A DNA stretch of 64,000 nt from the NCBI RefSeq assembly GCF_028368995.1, contig NZ_JAQNDL010000001.1:4464001-4528000 (forward strand). The letters are read 5' to 3'. Shown here one piece after another: positions 17,782-26,794 of the stretch. Position 1 is the first letter of the stretch. Each line of letters begins with the position of its first letter. The notes under the pieces were generated by a model, which was not told the DNA's origin, made no database searches, and saw only the letters and a program-made list of their open reading frames with translations. Origin of the DNA: Nannocystis bainbridge. GTDB lineage: Bacteria; Myxococcota_A; Polyangia; Nannocystales; Nannocystaceae. Both the position numbers and the translations under genes were made by a program.

Positions 17782-20700
17782 TCAGGGCTTGATCTCGACC
17801 TTGCCGGCGGTGCTGTAGCCGTGGCTGCCGCCGACGTACATAAACTCGGCGGAGGCGGGCGGGAGCACGAAGGTGCCGGGGGTCGAGGCGCGCACGAGGT
17901 AGGTGGCGACGACGCGCTCGCCCCAGACGCGGTCGAAGTAGACGTAGACGCGGTCGTCGCGGAGCTCGACGTAGCTGGCGTCGCTGCCGCCCCAGCGTAG
18001 CTGCTCGTGGAACGGGTGCTGGTCGGTGAGCTCGGGGGCGCGGGCGACGGTCCAGAGGTCAGGCTGGATCGGCTCGAAGCCGGCGGGCAGGCGGTCGGTG
18101 ACGGCGAGGTAGTTCATCTGGTTGCCGTCGAGCTCACTGAGGGGCAAGTCGGCGAGCAGGGCGACGCGCAGGACCTGGCCGGGCTTGACGGTGGTGAGGT
18201 CGATCGGGCCGCCGCGCGCGTCGGTGATGGCGCGGTAGATGTCGGGGCCCTGCTTCGCGGTGGTGGCGACGAGGCCGCGGGCGTCGTCGAGCGGCCGCTT
18301 CCAGGCGCCCTCGACCATGAAGGCGATGGCGGCGGTGCTGTCGCTGGCGAGCCGGAGGGTGGCCTTCTTGCCGCGCAGGTCGGCGACGGCGATCCGGTAC
18401 TCGAGGGCGCCGGCGCCGAGCTCGGCGGCAGCAGTGAGGGCGATGCCGTCGAGGCTGGCGGTGACGCCGGCGCCGGTGGCGGGCTGGTTCTTGAGCTGCT
18501 CGGCGATCGCCATCAGCGAGTAGGCGGTGGCCTGGGTGGTGTAGCTCTCGGTGGTGTCGGCGAGCCTCTGGGTGAGCTTGGCCTTGAGCACGGAGCTCGG
18601 GCGCAGGCGGCCGAGGGTGATGACGGTCTGCGCCATCGTGCGCGTGGTCGAGCCGAAGTAGTAGAAGTCGCGGTACCCGGCGGTCTTGGCCAGCGTGCCG
18701 TCGGCCTCGTAGCTGGCCTCGACCTCGTCGACGAGCTGTTTGACGCGGTCTTCCTGGCCCTTGAGGCTGTTCAGGGCGATCGCCAGGCTGGCGAGGCCGA
18801 ACACGCCCATGTGCTCCTTGCGGTCGAACAGCGGGTCGGCGGCGCTCTCGGGCAGCGCGCCGAGCTCGCCGAGAGTGTGGGCGATCGCGGCCTGGACCTC
18901 GGCCTCGGTGCCGTCGGACAGGAGCATCTCCTGGAGATACGAGGTGACGCCCTCGAGCAGGCCGTCGGGCAAGGTGAGGCCGGCCTGCTTGGCGGCGACG
19001 AGGGCGCGCACGGCGTAGGCGGTGCCGTAGACGTTGGGGACGCTGTCGCCGGGCCAGTAACCGAGGCCGCCGGAGGCGGTGCGCATGCCGGCGAGCCGCT
19101 TGAGGCCGACCTGGATCCGCTTGTCGAGCTCCTCGCGCGACATGCCGCCGATGCCGATGCGCGGCAGGATGTCGCGCGCGGCCAGCAGCGGCAGGGTGCC
19201 CGAGGTGGTCTGCTCGACGCAGCCGTGGGGGTAGTCGAGCAGGTACTGCAGGCGGGCGCCGAGCTCGGGCCACAGGTGCTGGCCGGCGAGGACCTTGATG
19301 TAGTCCTTGTCGCCGCGACCGACGAGGACGCCGGCGGGGATCTCGAGCGCGATCTCCTGGGCGCCGACGAAGGCGCCGTCGAGGTGCGGCCGCTCGGCGA
19401 GACCGGGCACGTCGACGGGGATGATCGACTCGACGGCGTCGCGCACGGTGCCGCCGTCGCGGACGTTGAAGTTGAGCTTGAGCTCGCCGGGGACGGCGGC
19501 GGTCAGCGGGAAGCCGACGCGCTGGTGACCCTGCGGCGGGACGGTGACGGCCTGGGTGGCGTCGTTCATCGCCACGGTGGCGGCGAGCGGCAGGTCGGTG
19601 TTGTTGTGGACCATCGCCGCGGCCTCGAAGCTGTCGCCGGTGGCGGCGAAGCGCGGGACGACGGGGATCATCATGACCGGCCGACGCACTGTGAAGTCGC
19701 TTTCGACGGCGGCGCCCTTGCCCTGCTTGTCGATGACGACGGCCATCATGCGGAAGCGGGTGAGGTTGTCGGGCAAGGTGAACTTGACGGTGGCCTTGCC
19801 GCTGGCGTCGGTGCGCAGGTCGGGCTTCCAGAAGGCGGTCTGGACGAAGTTCTTGCGGGTGTTGGTGACGGAGGCGCTGGCGTCGCCGTCGCCAGCGGTC
19901 TGGCTGTGCTTGAGCAGGGCAGCGAGCAGGTCGCGCGAGTCGCTGACCTCGAAGGCCAGCGGCTGACCGGGGCGCAGGGCGGCTGCGGGATCTTCGGCGT
20001 GGAAGTTGGTCATGCGCAGCACGCCCTCGTCGACGACGGCGAGCGCGACCTCGGCCCCGGCGACGGGCTTGCCTTTGTGGTCGACGTCGACGGTGATCTC
20101 GACCTCTTCGCGCGGCTCGTAGGTGGCCTTGTCGCTGGCGACGGTGGCGGCGAGTCGGACGTCGTCGAAGGTGACGGGGATCCGCGCGACGCCGATCTTC
20201 CAGTCGGTGCGCTCGTCGCCGCTGCCGATCGGGAGCAGGGTGACGGTGGCGTGGACGTAGGGGGCGTGGCTGGCGTTGACGGGGACTTCGAAGAGGGCGG
20301 CGGCCTCGTCGAGGCGGCGGACTTCTTGCTTGAGGAGGCCGCCCTGCTCGACGGTGAAGATGGCGGTGGCGGCGGCGAAGGGGCTGCGCACGAGCAGCTT
20401 GGCGGTCTCACCGGGGGCGTAGCGGGCTTTGTCGGGGGTGAGCTCGACGGTGCGGCCCTTGCTGGGGACGACGGGCTGGTCGCCGCCGTGACCCCAGGCC
20501 CACAGGTCGGTCATGCCGCCAGGGCGGCCGTCGACCTCGGCGCGGACCTCGTAGGAGCCGGAGGCGGGCGGGACGAGGTCGCAGGTGGCGGGGACGCTGG
20601 TGCTGGTGGCGGTGCAGTGGCCGACCTCTTTGAGGGTGCGCTGCCACTGGTAGTCGTAGCCGCCGCCCTTCATCGGCTTCTTGCTGTAGGTCCAGTCGAC

Positions 20701-23508
20701 CCGGTGCATGCGCGCGGTGACGGGCACGCCCTCGACCGACTTGCCCTCGGGGTCGACGACGCCGAGCTGGATGTGGACGGGGGCGCCGACGTCGCTCCAC
20801 GGCTGCTCGACCTTGAGGCCGGCGTAGCGATTGGCCGGGTGGACGACGACGGCGCCGCGGCCGGCGATGTGGCGATACGAGGTGTCGGCGACGTCGGCCT
20901 CGAGGGTGAAGCGCTGCGGGCCGACGGTGCCGGCGAGGTCGAGCTTCTGCGAGACCTTGAGGGTGCCGTCAGGGCCGAGCTCGCCGCTGCCGGCGCGCGA
21001 CCAGTCCTCGTCGCCGTTCTCCTCCTCCCACCACGCGTGCTCCCGCTCGGAGAAGACGAGGCCGGCGTCGACGAGGGTGCCGGAGGGCAGGGCGGCGGAC
21101 TCGCGCGTGACGGTCCACTCGACCTGAGCCTTGTCCATGGCGGCGCCGAACAGGTACTTGCCGACGACGGTGGCCGCGAGCACGCCCTTGGCCTCGCGGG
21201 CGTCGACGTCAACGGTGAAGCGCGGCGGCTCGAACTCGGCGACCTGGACCACGGTCTCGTCGAGGCGCCGGTCGCTGTTGGCCTCGTAGACGGCGATGAT
21301 GTGGCGACCGAGGCGCGCCTCGGCGGGCACGTTGTAGTCGGCGGCGACGCTGCCCATGTCGTCGGTGACGAGCGGGAAGGTCGCGAGGTCCTCCTCGGTC
21401 GGGCCGATGACCTTGACGACGACGGGCTTGCCAGCGAGCGGGGCGATGTCCTCGCCGATGCGCTGGCGCAGGCTGGCCTTGAGGTGGACGACGGCGCCGG
21501 GGCGGTAGATGCCGCGGTCGGTGATCACCATGCCGCGACGGTCGCCGAGCTGCGGCGCGGACTCGGCCGAGAAGTGGGGGAACAGCCGGTTCTCCCGCGA
21601 GGGGTTCTTGAGCTGGACGGTCAGCGCGGCGGCGCCACCCTCGACCCGCACGGCGGTGCTGCCGGCGCGATCGAGGCCGATCGGGAGGACGGCGAAGCCG
21701 TTGGCGTCGGTGGTGCGGCCGGCGACCTTGTCGCCGTTGAGAGCGAAGCTGGCCCCAGAGACAGGTTCACCGGTGGCCAGGCGAGCGACGTGCACGAGGG
21801 TGACCTCGGGCAGGACGTGGGTGTGGACGGCGAGGGCCTGGTCGTCACCAGGGGTGACGAGCGCGAGCGGCTGCCGCGAGGCGCTCATCCACGCCGGGTA
21901 CTGGACCGGCTGGGCGCCCTCGGCGGGGGCGACGAGGTTGACGGCGAGGACGTAGTTCTTGCCGGCGCTGAGCTTGGCGAGCAGGTCGACCTGGGTGGTG
22001 ACGAACTTGTCGGGGTCGGCGGCGGGCTCGAAGGCGATGGTGGTGGTGGGCGCGCCCTCGGGCGGGGTGCGGCGCTCGAGCTGCTCGCGGGCCTGGTTGA
22101 GCGCGGCGGCGTCGTCGGCGACCTCCCAGGCGGTGATCTCGCCGCGGGCGACGTTGCGCGAGGTGACGGTAAAGGCGCGGCTGGCGGCGCCGTCGAGGAT
22201 CAGGACGCCCTCGGGCATCGACACGCTGGCGGCCAGCGGGGTGGTGTCGAGGGTGATGGCGGTCGGCGGGACGGTGTTGCCGTAGATGTCCTTGAGGCCA
22301 GGTAGCGCGAGGCGGTAGGTCCGCGACGGCAGGAAGTTGCCGGACACGACGACGCGGCCGTTGCTCTCCCAGGTGTCGTTGACCCACACGCTGAGGTTGT
22401 CGACCGCCGGGGTGACGCGGACCTGGTTCTTGAGGTCGGCCTGGGCGACGTCGAGGCGGTTGGTGAACTCGAGCGCGACCTCGCGGCCGTCGGTGCGCAG
22501 GCGCGGGCTGTCCCACTCGCACACGCTGCGGTCCCAGGCGTAGCCGCAGCTGGCCCGGGTGAGCTCGAGCGGGCCGGCGACCTCGTAGCGCTTCTCGAAG
22601 TCGTCACCCTTGTGGCCGCGGGCCTTGAAGACGACGGCGGACTCCTCGTTCATCCGCGCGGCCGGCTTGACCTCGACGATCTGGCGCGGGTTGACGGTGT
22701 AGCCCTCGAAGCGGCTGCTCTTGAGGTGCGCGAGGGTGACGGCGATCTTCTCGCCGTTCTCGTAGGCGAGCTCGACGAGGCCCTCGACCTTCTTGAGGTT
22801 GACGGGCTGGTCGAAGACGACGAAGAAGCTGGCGTCGTTGCGGACGCGGCCGCCCCACTGCGGGTAGACGTTGACGGCGCCGTACTCGCCGGGGGTCGGC
22901 AAGTAGGTGATCGTCTTGCCGGCGACGTCGATCCGCGGCTCGGCGACGAAGCCGGCCTTCCACGGCTCCATGGCGCCGCCGTCCTCGGTGGTGAGGCCCT
23001 GGACGGTGATCGTGTAGGTGACGGCGGGGTCGAAGGGCTTGGCGGCGCGGAACTCGAGCGAGCGACCCTGGGTCCACGCGGCCTTGCCGGCGACCGGCGG
23101 ATCGATGGTGAGGGTGCCGGCAGCAGCAGCGACGGGCTTGTCCTTGACGATCTTGGCGGGCAGCTTGACGCTCCGGTTGAAGCGCAGGCGCACGACCTGA
23201 CCCTCGACCTCGAACTTGCCGTCCTCGACGGTCGGCCAGCTGACGGTCAGCGGCTGGTCGCTGCCGACATCCTCGCCGCCGATGTCGAGCTCGGGCCGCG
23301 CGTGGCGATCGGTGAGCGGCGGCGGGAAGACCAGGGCGGCGCCGGTCTGGGCCGGGATCGTGCGCACGAGCGAGTCGCCTTCGGGCTGCTGCTCGTCGGT
23401 GGCGCCGACGTCGACCGCGGGCTTGGACACGGGCTGGCAAGCGACGAGGGCGAGCAGCGCCGGCGAGAGGGTGAGCAGACGAAGACGAGGGCCGCGTGGG
23501 TGCTGCAT
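17782..23508 (-). CDS. Bacterial alpha-2-macroglobulin lipoprotein (YfhM/MG-MG thioester family)
   Basis: 1908-residue envelope protein that traps proteases by a reactive thioester. Lipoprotein signal MQHPRGPRLRLLTLSPALLALVAC (cited in two parts: basic N terminus, then lipobox LVAC) sets the start at 23508. After a short acidic linker come macroglobulin-like beta domains (about 100-1150), the alpha-2-macroglobulin core motif region (FWKPDLRTDASGKATVKFTL, about residue 1240) and the thioester GCVEQ with Cys1430 (nt 19210-19221) inside the alpha/alpha toroid, then a C-terminal domain. Length and order match bacterial A2M of the thioester-bearing type. It is paired with pbpC, in keeping with the known idea that the two defend and repair the envelope together. 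Confidence 0.93.
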   Translation of the reverse strand: MQHPRGPRLRLLTLSPALLALVACQPVSKPAVDVGATDEQQPEGDSLVRTIPAQTGAALVFPPPLTDRHARPELDIGGEDVGSDQPLTVSWPTVEDGKFEVEGQVVRLRFNRSVKLPAKIVKDKPVAAAAGTLTIDPPVAGKAAWTQGRSLEFRAAKPFDPAVTYTITVQGLTTEDGGAMEPWKAGFVAEPRIDVAGKTITYLPTPGEYGAVNVYPQWGGRVRNDASFFVVFDQPVNLKKVEGLVELAYENGEKIAVTLAHLKSSRFEGYTVNPRQIVEVKPAARMNEESAVVFKARGHKGDDFEKRYEVAGPLELTRASCGYAWDRSVCEWDSPRLRTDGREVALEFTNRLDVAQADLKNQVRVTPAVDNLSVWVNDTWESNGRVVVSGNFLPSRTYRLALPGLKDIYGNTVPPTAITLDTTPLAASVSMPEGVLILDGAASRAFTVTSRNVARGEITAWEVADDAAALNQAREQLERRTPPEGAPTTTIAFEPAADPDKFVTTQVDLLAKLSAGKNYVLAVNLVAPAEGAQPVQYPAWMSASRQPLALVTPGDDQALAVHTHVLPEVTLVHVARLATGEPVSGASFALNGDKVAGRTTDANGFAVLPIGLDRAGSTAVRVEGGAAALTVQLKNPSRENRLFPHFSAESAPQLGDRRGMVITDRGIYRPGAVVHLKASLRQRIGEDIAPLAGKPVVVKVIGPTEEDLATFPLVTDDMGSVAADYNVPAEARLGRHIIAVYEANSDRRLDETVVQVAEFEPPRFTVDVDAREAKGVLAATVVGKYLFGAAMDKAQVEWTVTRESAALPSGTLVDAGLVFSEREHAWWEEENGDEDWSRAGSGELGPDGTLKVSQKLDLAGTVGPQRFTLEADVADTSYRHIAGRGAVVVHPANRYAGLKVEQPWSDVGAPVHIQLGVVDPEGKSVEGVPVTARMHRVDWTYSKKPMKGGGYDYQWQRTLKEVGHCTATSTSVPATCDLVPPASGSYEVRAEVDGRPGGMTDLWAWGHGGDQPVVPSKGRTVELTPDKARYAPGETAKLLVRSPFAAATAIFTVEQGGLLKQEVRRLDEAAALFEVPVNASHAPYVHATVTLLPIGSGDERTDWKIGVARIPVTFDDVRLAATVASDKATYEPREEVEITVDVDHKGKPVAGAEVALAVVDEGVLRMTNFHAEDPAAALRPGQPLAFEVSDSRDLLAALLKHSQTAGDGDASASVTNTRKNFVQTAFWKPDLRTDASGKATVKFTLPDNLTRFRMMAVVIDKQGKGAAVESDFTVRRPVMMIPVVPRFAATGDSFEAAAMVHNNTDLPLAATVAMNDATQAVTVPPQGHQRVGFPLTAAVPGELKLNFNVRDGGTVRDAVESIIPVDVPGLAERPHLDGAFVGAQEIALEIPAGVLVGRGDKDYIKVLAGQHLWPELGARLQYLLDYPHGCVEQTTSGTLPLLAARDILPRIGIGGMSREELDKRIQVGLKRLAGMRTASGGLGYWPGDSVPNVYGTAYAVRALVAAKQAGLTLPDGLLEGVTSYLQEMLLSDGTEAEVQAAIAHTLGELGALPESAADPLFDRKEHMGVFGLASLAIALNSLKGQEDRVKQLVDEVEASYEADGTLAKTAGYRDFYYFGSTTRTMAQTVITLGRLRPSSVLKAKLTQRLADTTESYTTQATAYSLMAIAEQLKNQPATGAGVTASLDGIALTAAAELGAGALEYRIAVADLRGKKATLRLASDSTAAIAFMVEGAWKRPLDDARGLVATTAKQGPDIYRAITDARGGPIDLTTVKPGQVLRVALLADLPLSELDGNQMNYLAVTDRLPAGFEPIQPDLWTVARAPELTDQHPFHEQLRWGGSDASYVELRDDRVYVYFDRVWGERVVATYLVRASTPGTFVLPPASAEFMYVGGSHGYSTAGKVEIKP

Positions 23509-24194
23509 GACGGGGGAGTGCGGCGGAGGCCGCGGCGACAATGGTGCATGCGAGACGGGTCCGCCGGAAAGGTCGAGCGCTCGCAGATGCACGCTGTTCG
23601 GTCAGCGAAACGCGTGACCACGACGACAAAATCCCGCGCCAGCGGCGCGGAACCGCCCGAGGGCGAGCGATTTCTCGCGCGGTAAGTTCGGCCGGGAGCC
23701 TTGGCGCGAGCGAACGCGAGGCGGCCGCCGTGGGCGGCGAAGGGCGGAGAACTCGGGATGCGCGGGCAAGAAGCGGGTGCGGGACGGCTGTCCGCGAGGA
23801 CAGGGCGGGCTCACGCGAGTGCGCGGCGCGCGAAGAGGCGGATGTCCGCGAGGACAGGTGGTGTGGCGTGCGCGGTGCGGATGTCCGCGAGGACAGGCGG
23901 AGTCGCGTGCGCGTGCGGATGCCCGCGAGGACAACAGTCGTGCGCGAGCGAGGCGGGATGTCCGCAAGGACAGGTGGGCCGCGCGAGCGTGCGGTGTCCG
24001 TGAGGTCAGGGATCGCAGCGCGCGCGAGGCGAGGACCGGCGACGCTCACGCGCGCGAGGCGGGATGTCCGCGAGGACAGGCGGCCCTCGACGGGCGCGTA
24101 TGTCCGCGGGGACAGGTCGGCCGCGTCTCGTAGTCAGGCGAACGTCCCTGAGGACATGTCGTAGAGACCAGGCGGGCGAGAGCCCTGCGCCGGC
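23509..24194. other. 686-base intergenic region holding the regular hairpin array
   Basis: No convincing gene. ORFs across it encode only the repeated CPRGQ-like translations of hairpins. 23509-23780 is unique GC-rich sequence upstream of the macroglobulin gene and must contain its promoter. 23789-24156 is the regular array described separately. Confidence 0.6.
23789..24156. repeat. Regularly spaced array of nine TGTCC-N4-GGACA hairpins
   Basis: 14-nt hairpins start at 23789, 23843, 23882, 23920, 23959, 23995, 24065, 24101 and 24143. Consensus TGTCCGCGAGGACA; variants have GCAA, GTGA or GCGG loops, and two have a changed stem base. Spacing is 54, 39, 38, 39, 36, 70, 36 and 42, so the basic period is about 36-39 bases, with one position apparently skipped. 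Spacers are about 22-25 bases, GC-rich and rich in GCGCG, not identical. Repeat length and palindromicity are unlike CRISPR, and no cas genes are present. Confidence 0.85.
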
Positions 24195-26246
24195 TCAATC
24201 GTCGTCGATGATCGGGACGCGGGCCGGGACGTCCATCGTGATCGGCTTGCTCAGGTCGACGGAGGAGGCGTGGCGGGTGACGATCACGGCCGGCTTCACG
24301 TCGCTCTGCTCGCTGCTGGCGGCCTTCTGCGGGCGGCGCCCGACCAGGAAGTACGTACACAGGGCGCCCTTGCCCTTGACGTGGATGATGCCGCGGCGCT
24401 GAAAGGCGTACTTGTGGCGCAGGCGCTTGTAGGTGGCCTCGGTGACCTGGACGGCGTTGGCGATGCCGTGCGACTCCATGCGGCTGGCGATGTTGACGGT
24501 GTCGCCCCACAGGTCGTACGCGAACTTCTTGGTGCCGATGATGCCGGCGGTGACAGGGCCGCAGTTGAGGCCGATGCGGATCCGTACGCCGCGGTTGCGC
24601 TTGGCGTTGAAGCGCTCGATGATCGCCAGCATGTCGAGCGCCATCTCGGCCATCGCCTCGGCGTGGTCGGGCCGCGGCATCGGCAGGCCGCTGGCGGCCA
24701 TGTACTCGTCGCCGATGGTCTTGATCTTCTCGAGGCCGTGCTTCTCGGCCAGCTGGTCGAACATCGAGAAGATGCGGTTGAGCATCGCCACCAGCTCGGC
24801 CGGCGGCAGCTGCTCGCTCATGCGGGTGAAGCCGACGAGGTCGGCGAACAGCACCGTGACGTCGGGGAAGACGTCGGCGATGGTCCGCTGGCCCTCCTTG
24901 AGGCGCTCGGCGATCGGCCGCGGGAGAATGTTGAGGAGCAGCTGCTCGCTGCGCTCCTGCTCGCTGCGGAGCTTGCGGACGTAGGCGCGCTCGCGGTCGC
25001 GGAGGCGCTTCTTCTCGAGGCAGGCGCCGATGCGGGCCCGCAAGATGACCGGGTTGAACGGCTTCGGCAGGTAGTCTTCGGCGCCGAGCTCGATCGACTT
25101 GACGACGGTGTCGATCTCGTCGAGCGCGGAGATCATGATGACCGGCAGGCCGCGGAACTTGTCGTCGGCGTGCAGCTGCTCGAGCACCTGATAGCCGTCC
25201 ATCTCCGGCATCATGACGTCGAGCAGGACGAGGTCGAAGTCCTGGCTGCGCAGCATGTGCAGGGCGCTCTTGCCGTTGTCGGCGAGCTGCACGGTGTGGC
25301 CCTCGCGCTCGAGCCGGCGGGCCAACATGCTGCGGTTCGACTCGTTGTCGTCGACGACGAGGATCCGGCCGGTGTCGGAGGTCGCGCGCGGGATGCTGGT
25401 CTGCCGCGGCAGGCTCGGCGCGACGGTGGTCTGGCTCGGCTCGGGCGCCGGCTTCGAGGTGTGGAGGATCTTGTTGACCGCGCCGCCGCTGACGATCTCG
25501 TCGAGCCGCTGCACCGCGTCGAAGATCAGCTCGACGTCGGCGCTGACCTCGTCACGGTCGTTCTGCTTGAAGATCTGGACCAGCCGCTCGACGTGGGTCC
25601 GCAGGTGCGCCAGCGGGAACAGCAGGTCGCGGTTGAGCCGCTCCTGGCTCGGCCGCTGCGCCTTGGGATCGAGCAGCTCGTCGATGACGCCGAGCAGCTG
25701 GCGACCGTCGCTGAGCAGCTGGCGGACGTGCGCGCCGACGAACTCGTCGTGCTTCTCCTCGGCGTCCTCCAGCAGCATCTCGCTGTAGCCGAAGATCTGG
25801 TTGAACGGCGTGCGCAGGTCGTGGCGCAGCTGCGCGGACGACGAACGCTTGGTCGTCGAGGTCGGGAGCCGCGGCGCGTCAGGCTCGGGCCGCGAGATGG
25901 CCCGCGGCAGCGGCTGCGAGACGCCACGCGGGATCGGCGCGACGATCGAGTTCTCGCCGCTGTTGATCAGGAAGTTGGGGAATTGCGAGCCCGCTTGCTC
26001 GTCGTCGACGTCGATCGAGACGTCGGTCGGCGAGTCGTCGGTGGCGATGCCGGTGAAGTCGAGCTCCGAATCGTCGGCAGCGGCCTCGACGGCGTGGCTC
26101 GGATCGGGCTCCTCGATGATGCTGCCCTTGAACGGATCGTCGTCGTCGTCCGGGATGCCGATCCGCGGATCCTGACCCACCAACGGCTCGCCTGCGGGGT
26201 CCTTGGCGACCTTGTTGCCGCGGCTATTTGGATCCTTTTCTCGCAT
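24195..26246 (-). CDS. HisKA-like / receiver / class III adenylate cyclase regulator
   Basis: 683-residue cytoplasmic signalling protein. Acidic, disordered N terminus (about 1-125); histidine-kinase dimerisation segment with H-box LRHDLRTPFNQIFGYSEML (His142) but no ATPase domain; receiver domain (about 295-415) with ILVVDDNESN, phospho-acceptor Asp in LLDVMMPEMDG and Lys in LPKPFNP; linker coiled coil; and class III cyclase domain (about 465-640). The cyclase keeps both metal Asp residues (FADLVGFT, TIGDEYMA), a Lys in KIKTIGD and an Asp in YDLWGDTVNIASR, the pattern of adenylate rather than guanylate cyclase. It probably makes cAMP in response to phosphorylation of the receiver by another kinase. 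Confidence 0.9.
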   Translation of the reverse strand: MREKDPNSRGNKVAKDPAGEPLVGQDPRIGIPDDDDDPFKGSIIEEPDPSHAVEAAADDSELDFTGIATDDSPTDVSIDVDDEQAGSQFPNFLINSGENSIVAPIPRGVSQPLPRAISRPEPDAPRLPTSTTKRSSSAQLRHDLRTPFNQIFGYSEMLLEDAEEKHDEFVGAHVRQLLSDGRQLLGVIDELLDPKAQRPSQERLNRDLLFPLAHLRTHVERLVQIFKQNDRDEVSADVELIFDAVQRLDEIVSGGAVNKILHTSKPAPEPSQTTVAPSLPRQTSIPRATSDTGRILVVDDNESNRSMLARRLEREGHTVQLADNGKSALHMLRSQDFDLVLLDVMMPEMDGYQVLEQLHADDKFRGLPVIMISALDEIDTVVKSIELGAEDYLPKPFNPVILRARIGACLEKKRLRDRERAYVRKLRSEQERSEQLLLNILPRPIAERLKEGQRTIADVFPDVTVLFADLVGFTRMSEQLPPAELVAMLNRIFSMFDQLAEKHGLEKIKTIGDEYMAASGLPMPRPDHAEAMAEMALDMLAIIERFNAKRNRGVRIRIGLNCGPVTAGIIGTKKFAYDLWGDTVNIASRMESHGIANAVQVTEATYKRLRHKYAFQRRGIIHVKGKGALCTYFLVGRRPQKAASSEQSDVKPAVIVTRHASSVDLSKPITMDVPARVPIIDDD

Positions 26247-26794
26247 TCAGGCAGCAGTCGCGGACGCGGAGAGGGAGAGTCTAGTGAAGCCGCGCGGGCT
26301 GGAAAAAGCTGGAGGCTTCGATCGTAGCGCGAACACCGTGAGTGCGATCACCCCTCAAAACCAGGTCGCGCGAGCACCACTCTCGCCGCCTCGGGGGCGA
26401 AGGACAACCCTCGGTGTCGGTCAAAACACCCATGGACCGTGCGGGAACGCTCCCGCAAGCCCGCGCTCCCGCCCGGCGGACCTCTGCGGCCGGGATTGCG
26501 AGATCGCCGTGCGCCACGACCGCCAGACCGTTCCCCACCACGCTCACAGTGTACGACTGTTCGCGAGCCGACGTCCTCGGAGCGGGACACCGCCCGGCAG
26601 ATCGGCGGAGATCGATGGGCCGACGGACGCCGCGGCGCGGGAGCGCGCGAGGAGGGGCCGCGGCTCGGGCGAAATCTCCGCCGTGATCACCGGTCCTTTG
26701 GGACATCGTCGCGCCGCAATGGCGCTTGACCGCCAAAGTCGCCAGCCTCGAAGATGTCGCGGCCGGGCGCGCGAGCGCCGGCAAGCGGAAGAAT
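26247..26794. promoter_or_regulatory. Divergent intergenic region, cyclase regulator / beta-propeller
   Basis: 548 bases without a supported gene. Several open frames exist but have no signal peptide, domain or plausible start, and the rightward propeller frame is open back to 26726. The region must carry two divergent promoters; none could be assigned by eye. It lacks a clear copy of the dispersed hairpins, unusual for a gap of this size here. Confidence 0.5.

Noticed and set aside
18007..22305. 1432-codon plus-strand open frame
   Set aside because: Antisense shadow of the alpha-2-macroglobulin gene; very Gly/Asp/Ala-rich with no domain content. High-GC coding gives long antisense frames.
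23789..24156. Possible CRISPR array
   Set aside because: Units are only 14 nt and fully palindromic, the spacers are short, unequal and similar in composition, and no cas gene is near. Listed as a hairpin array instead.
23541..24164. Open frames rich in CPRGQ and SARTGG repeats in the array region
   Set aside because: Their repetitive peptides are just translations of the hairpin units in different frames; no start signal or conserved content.
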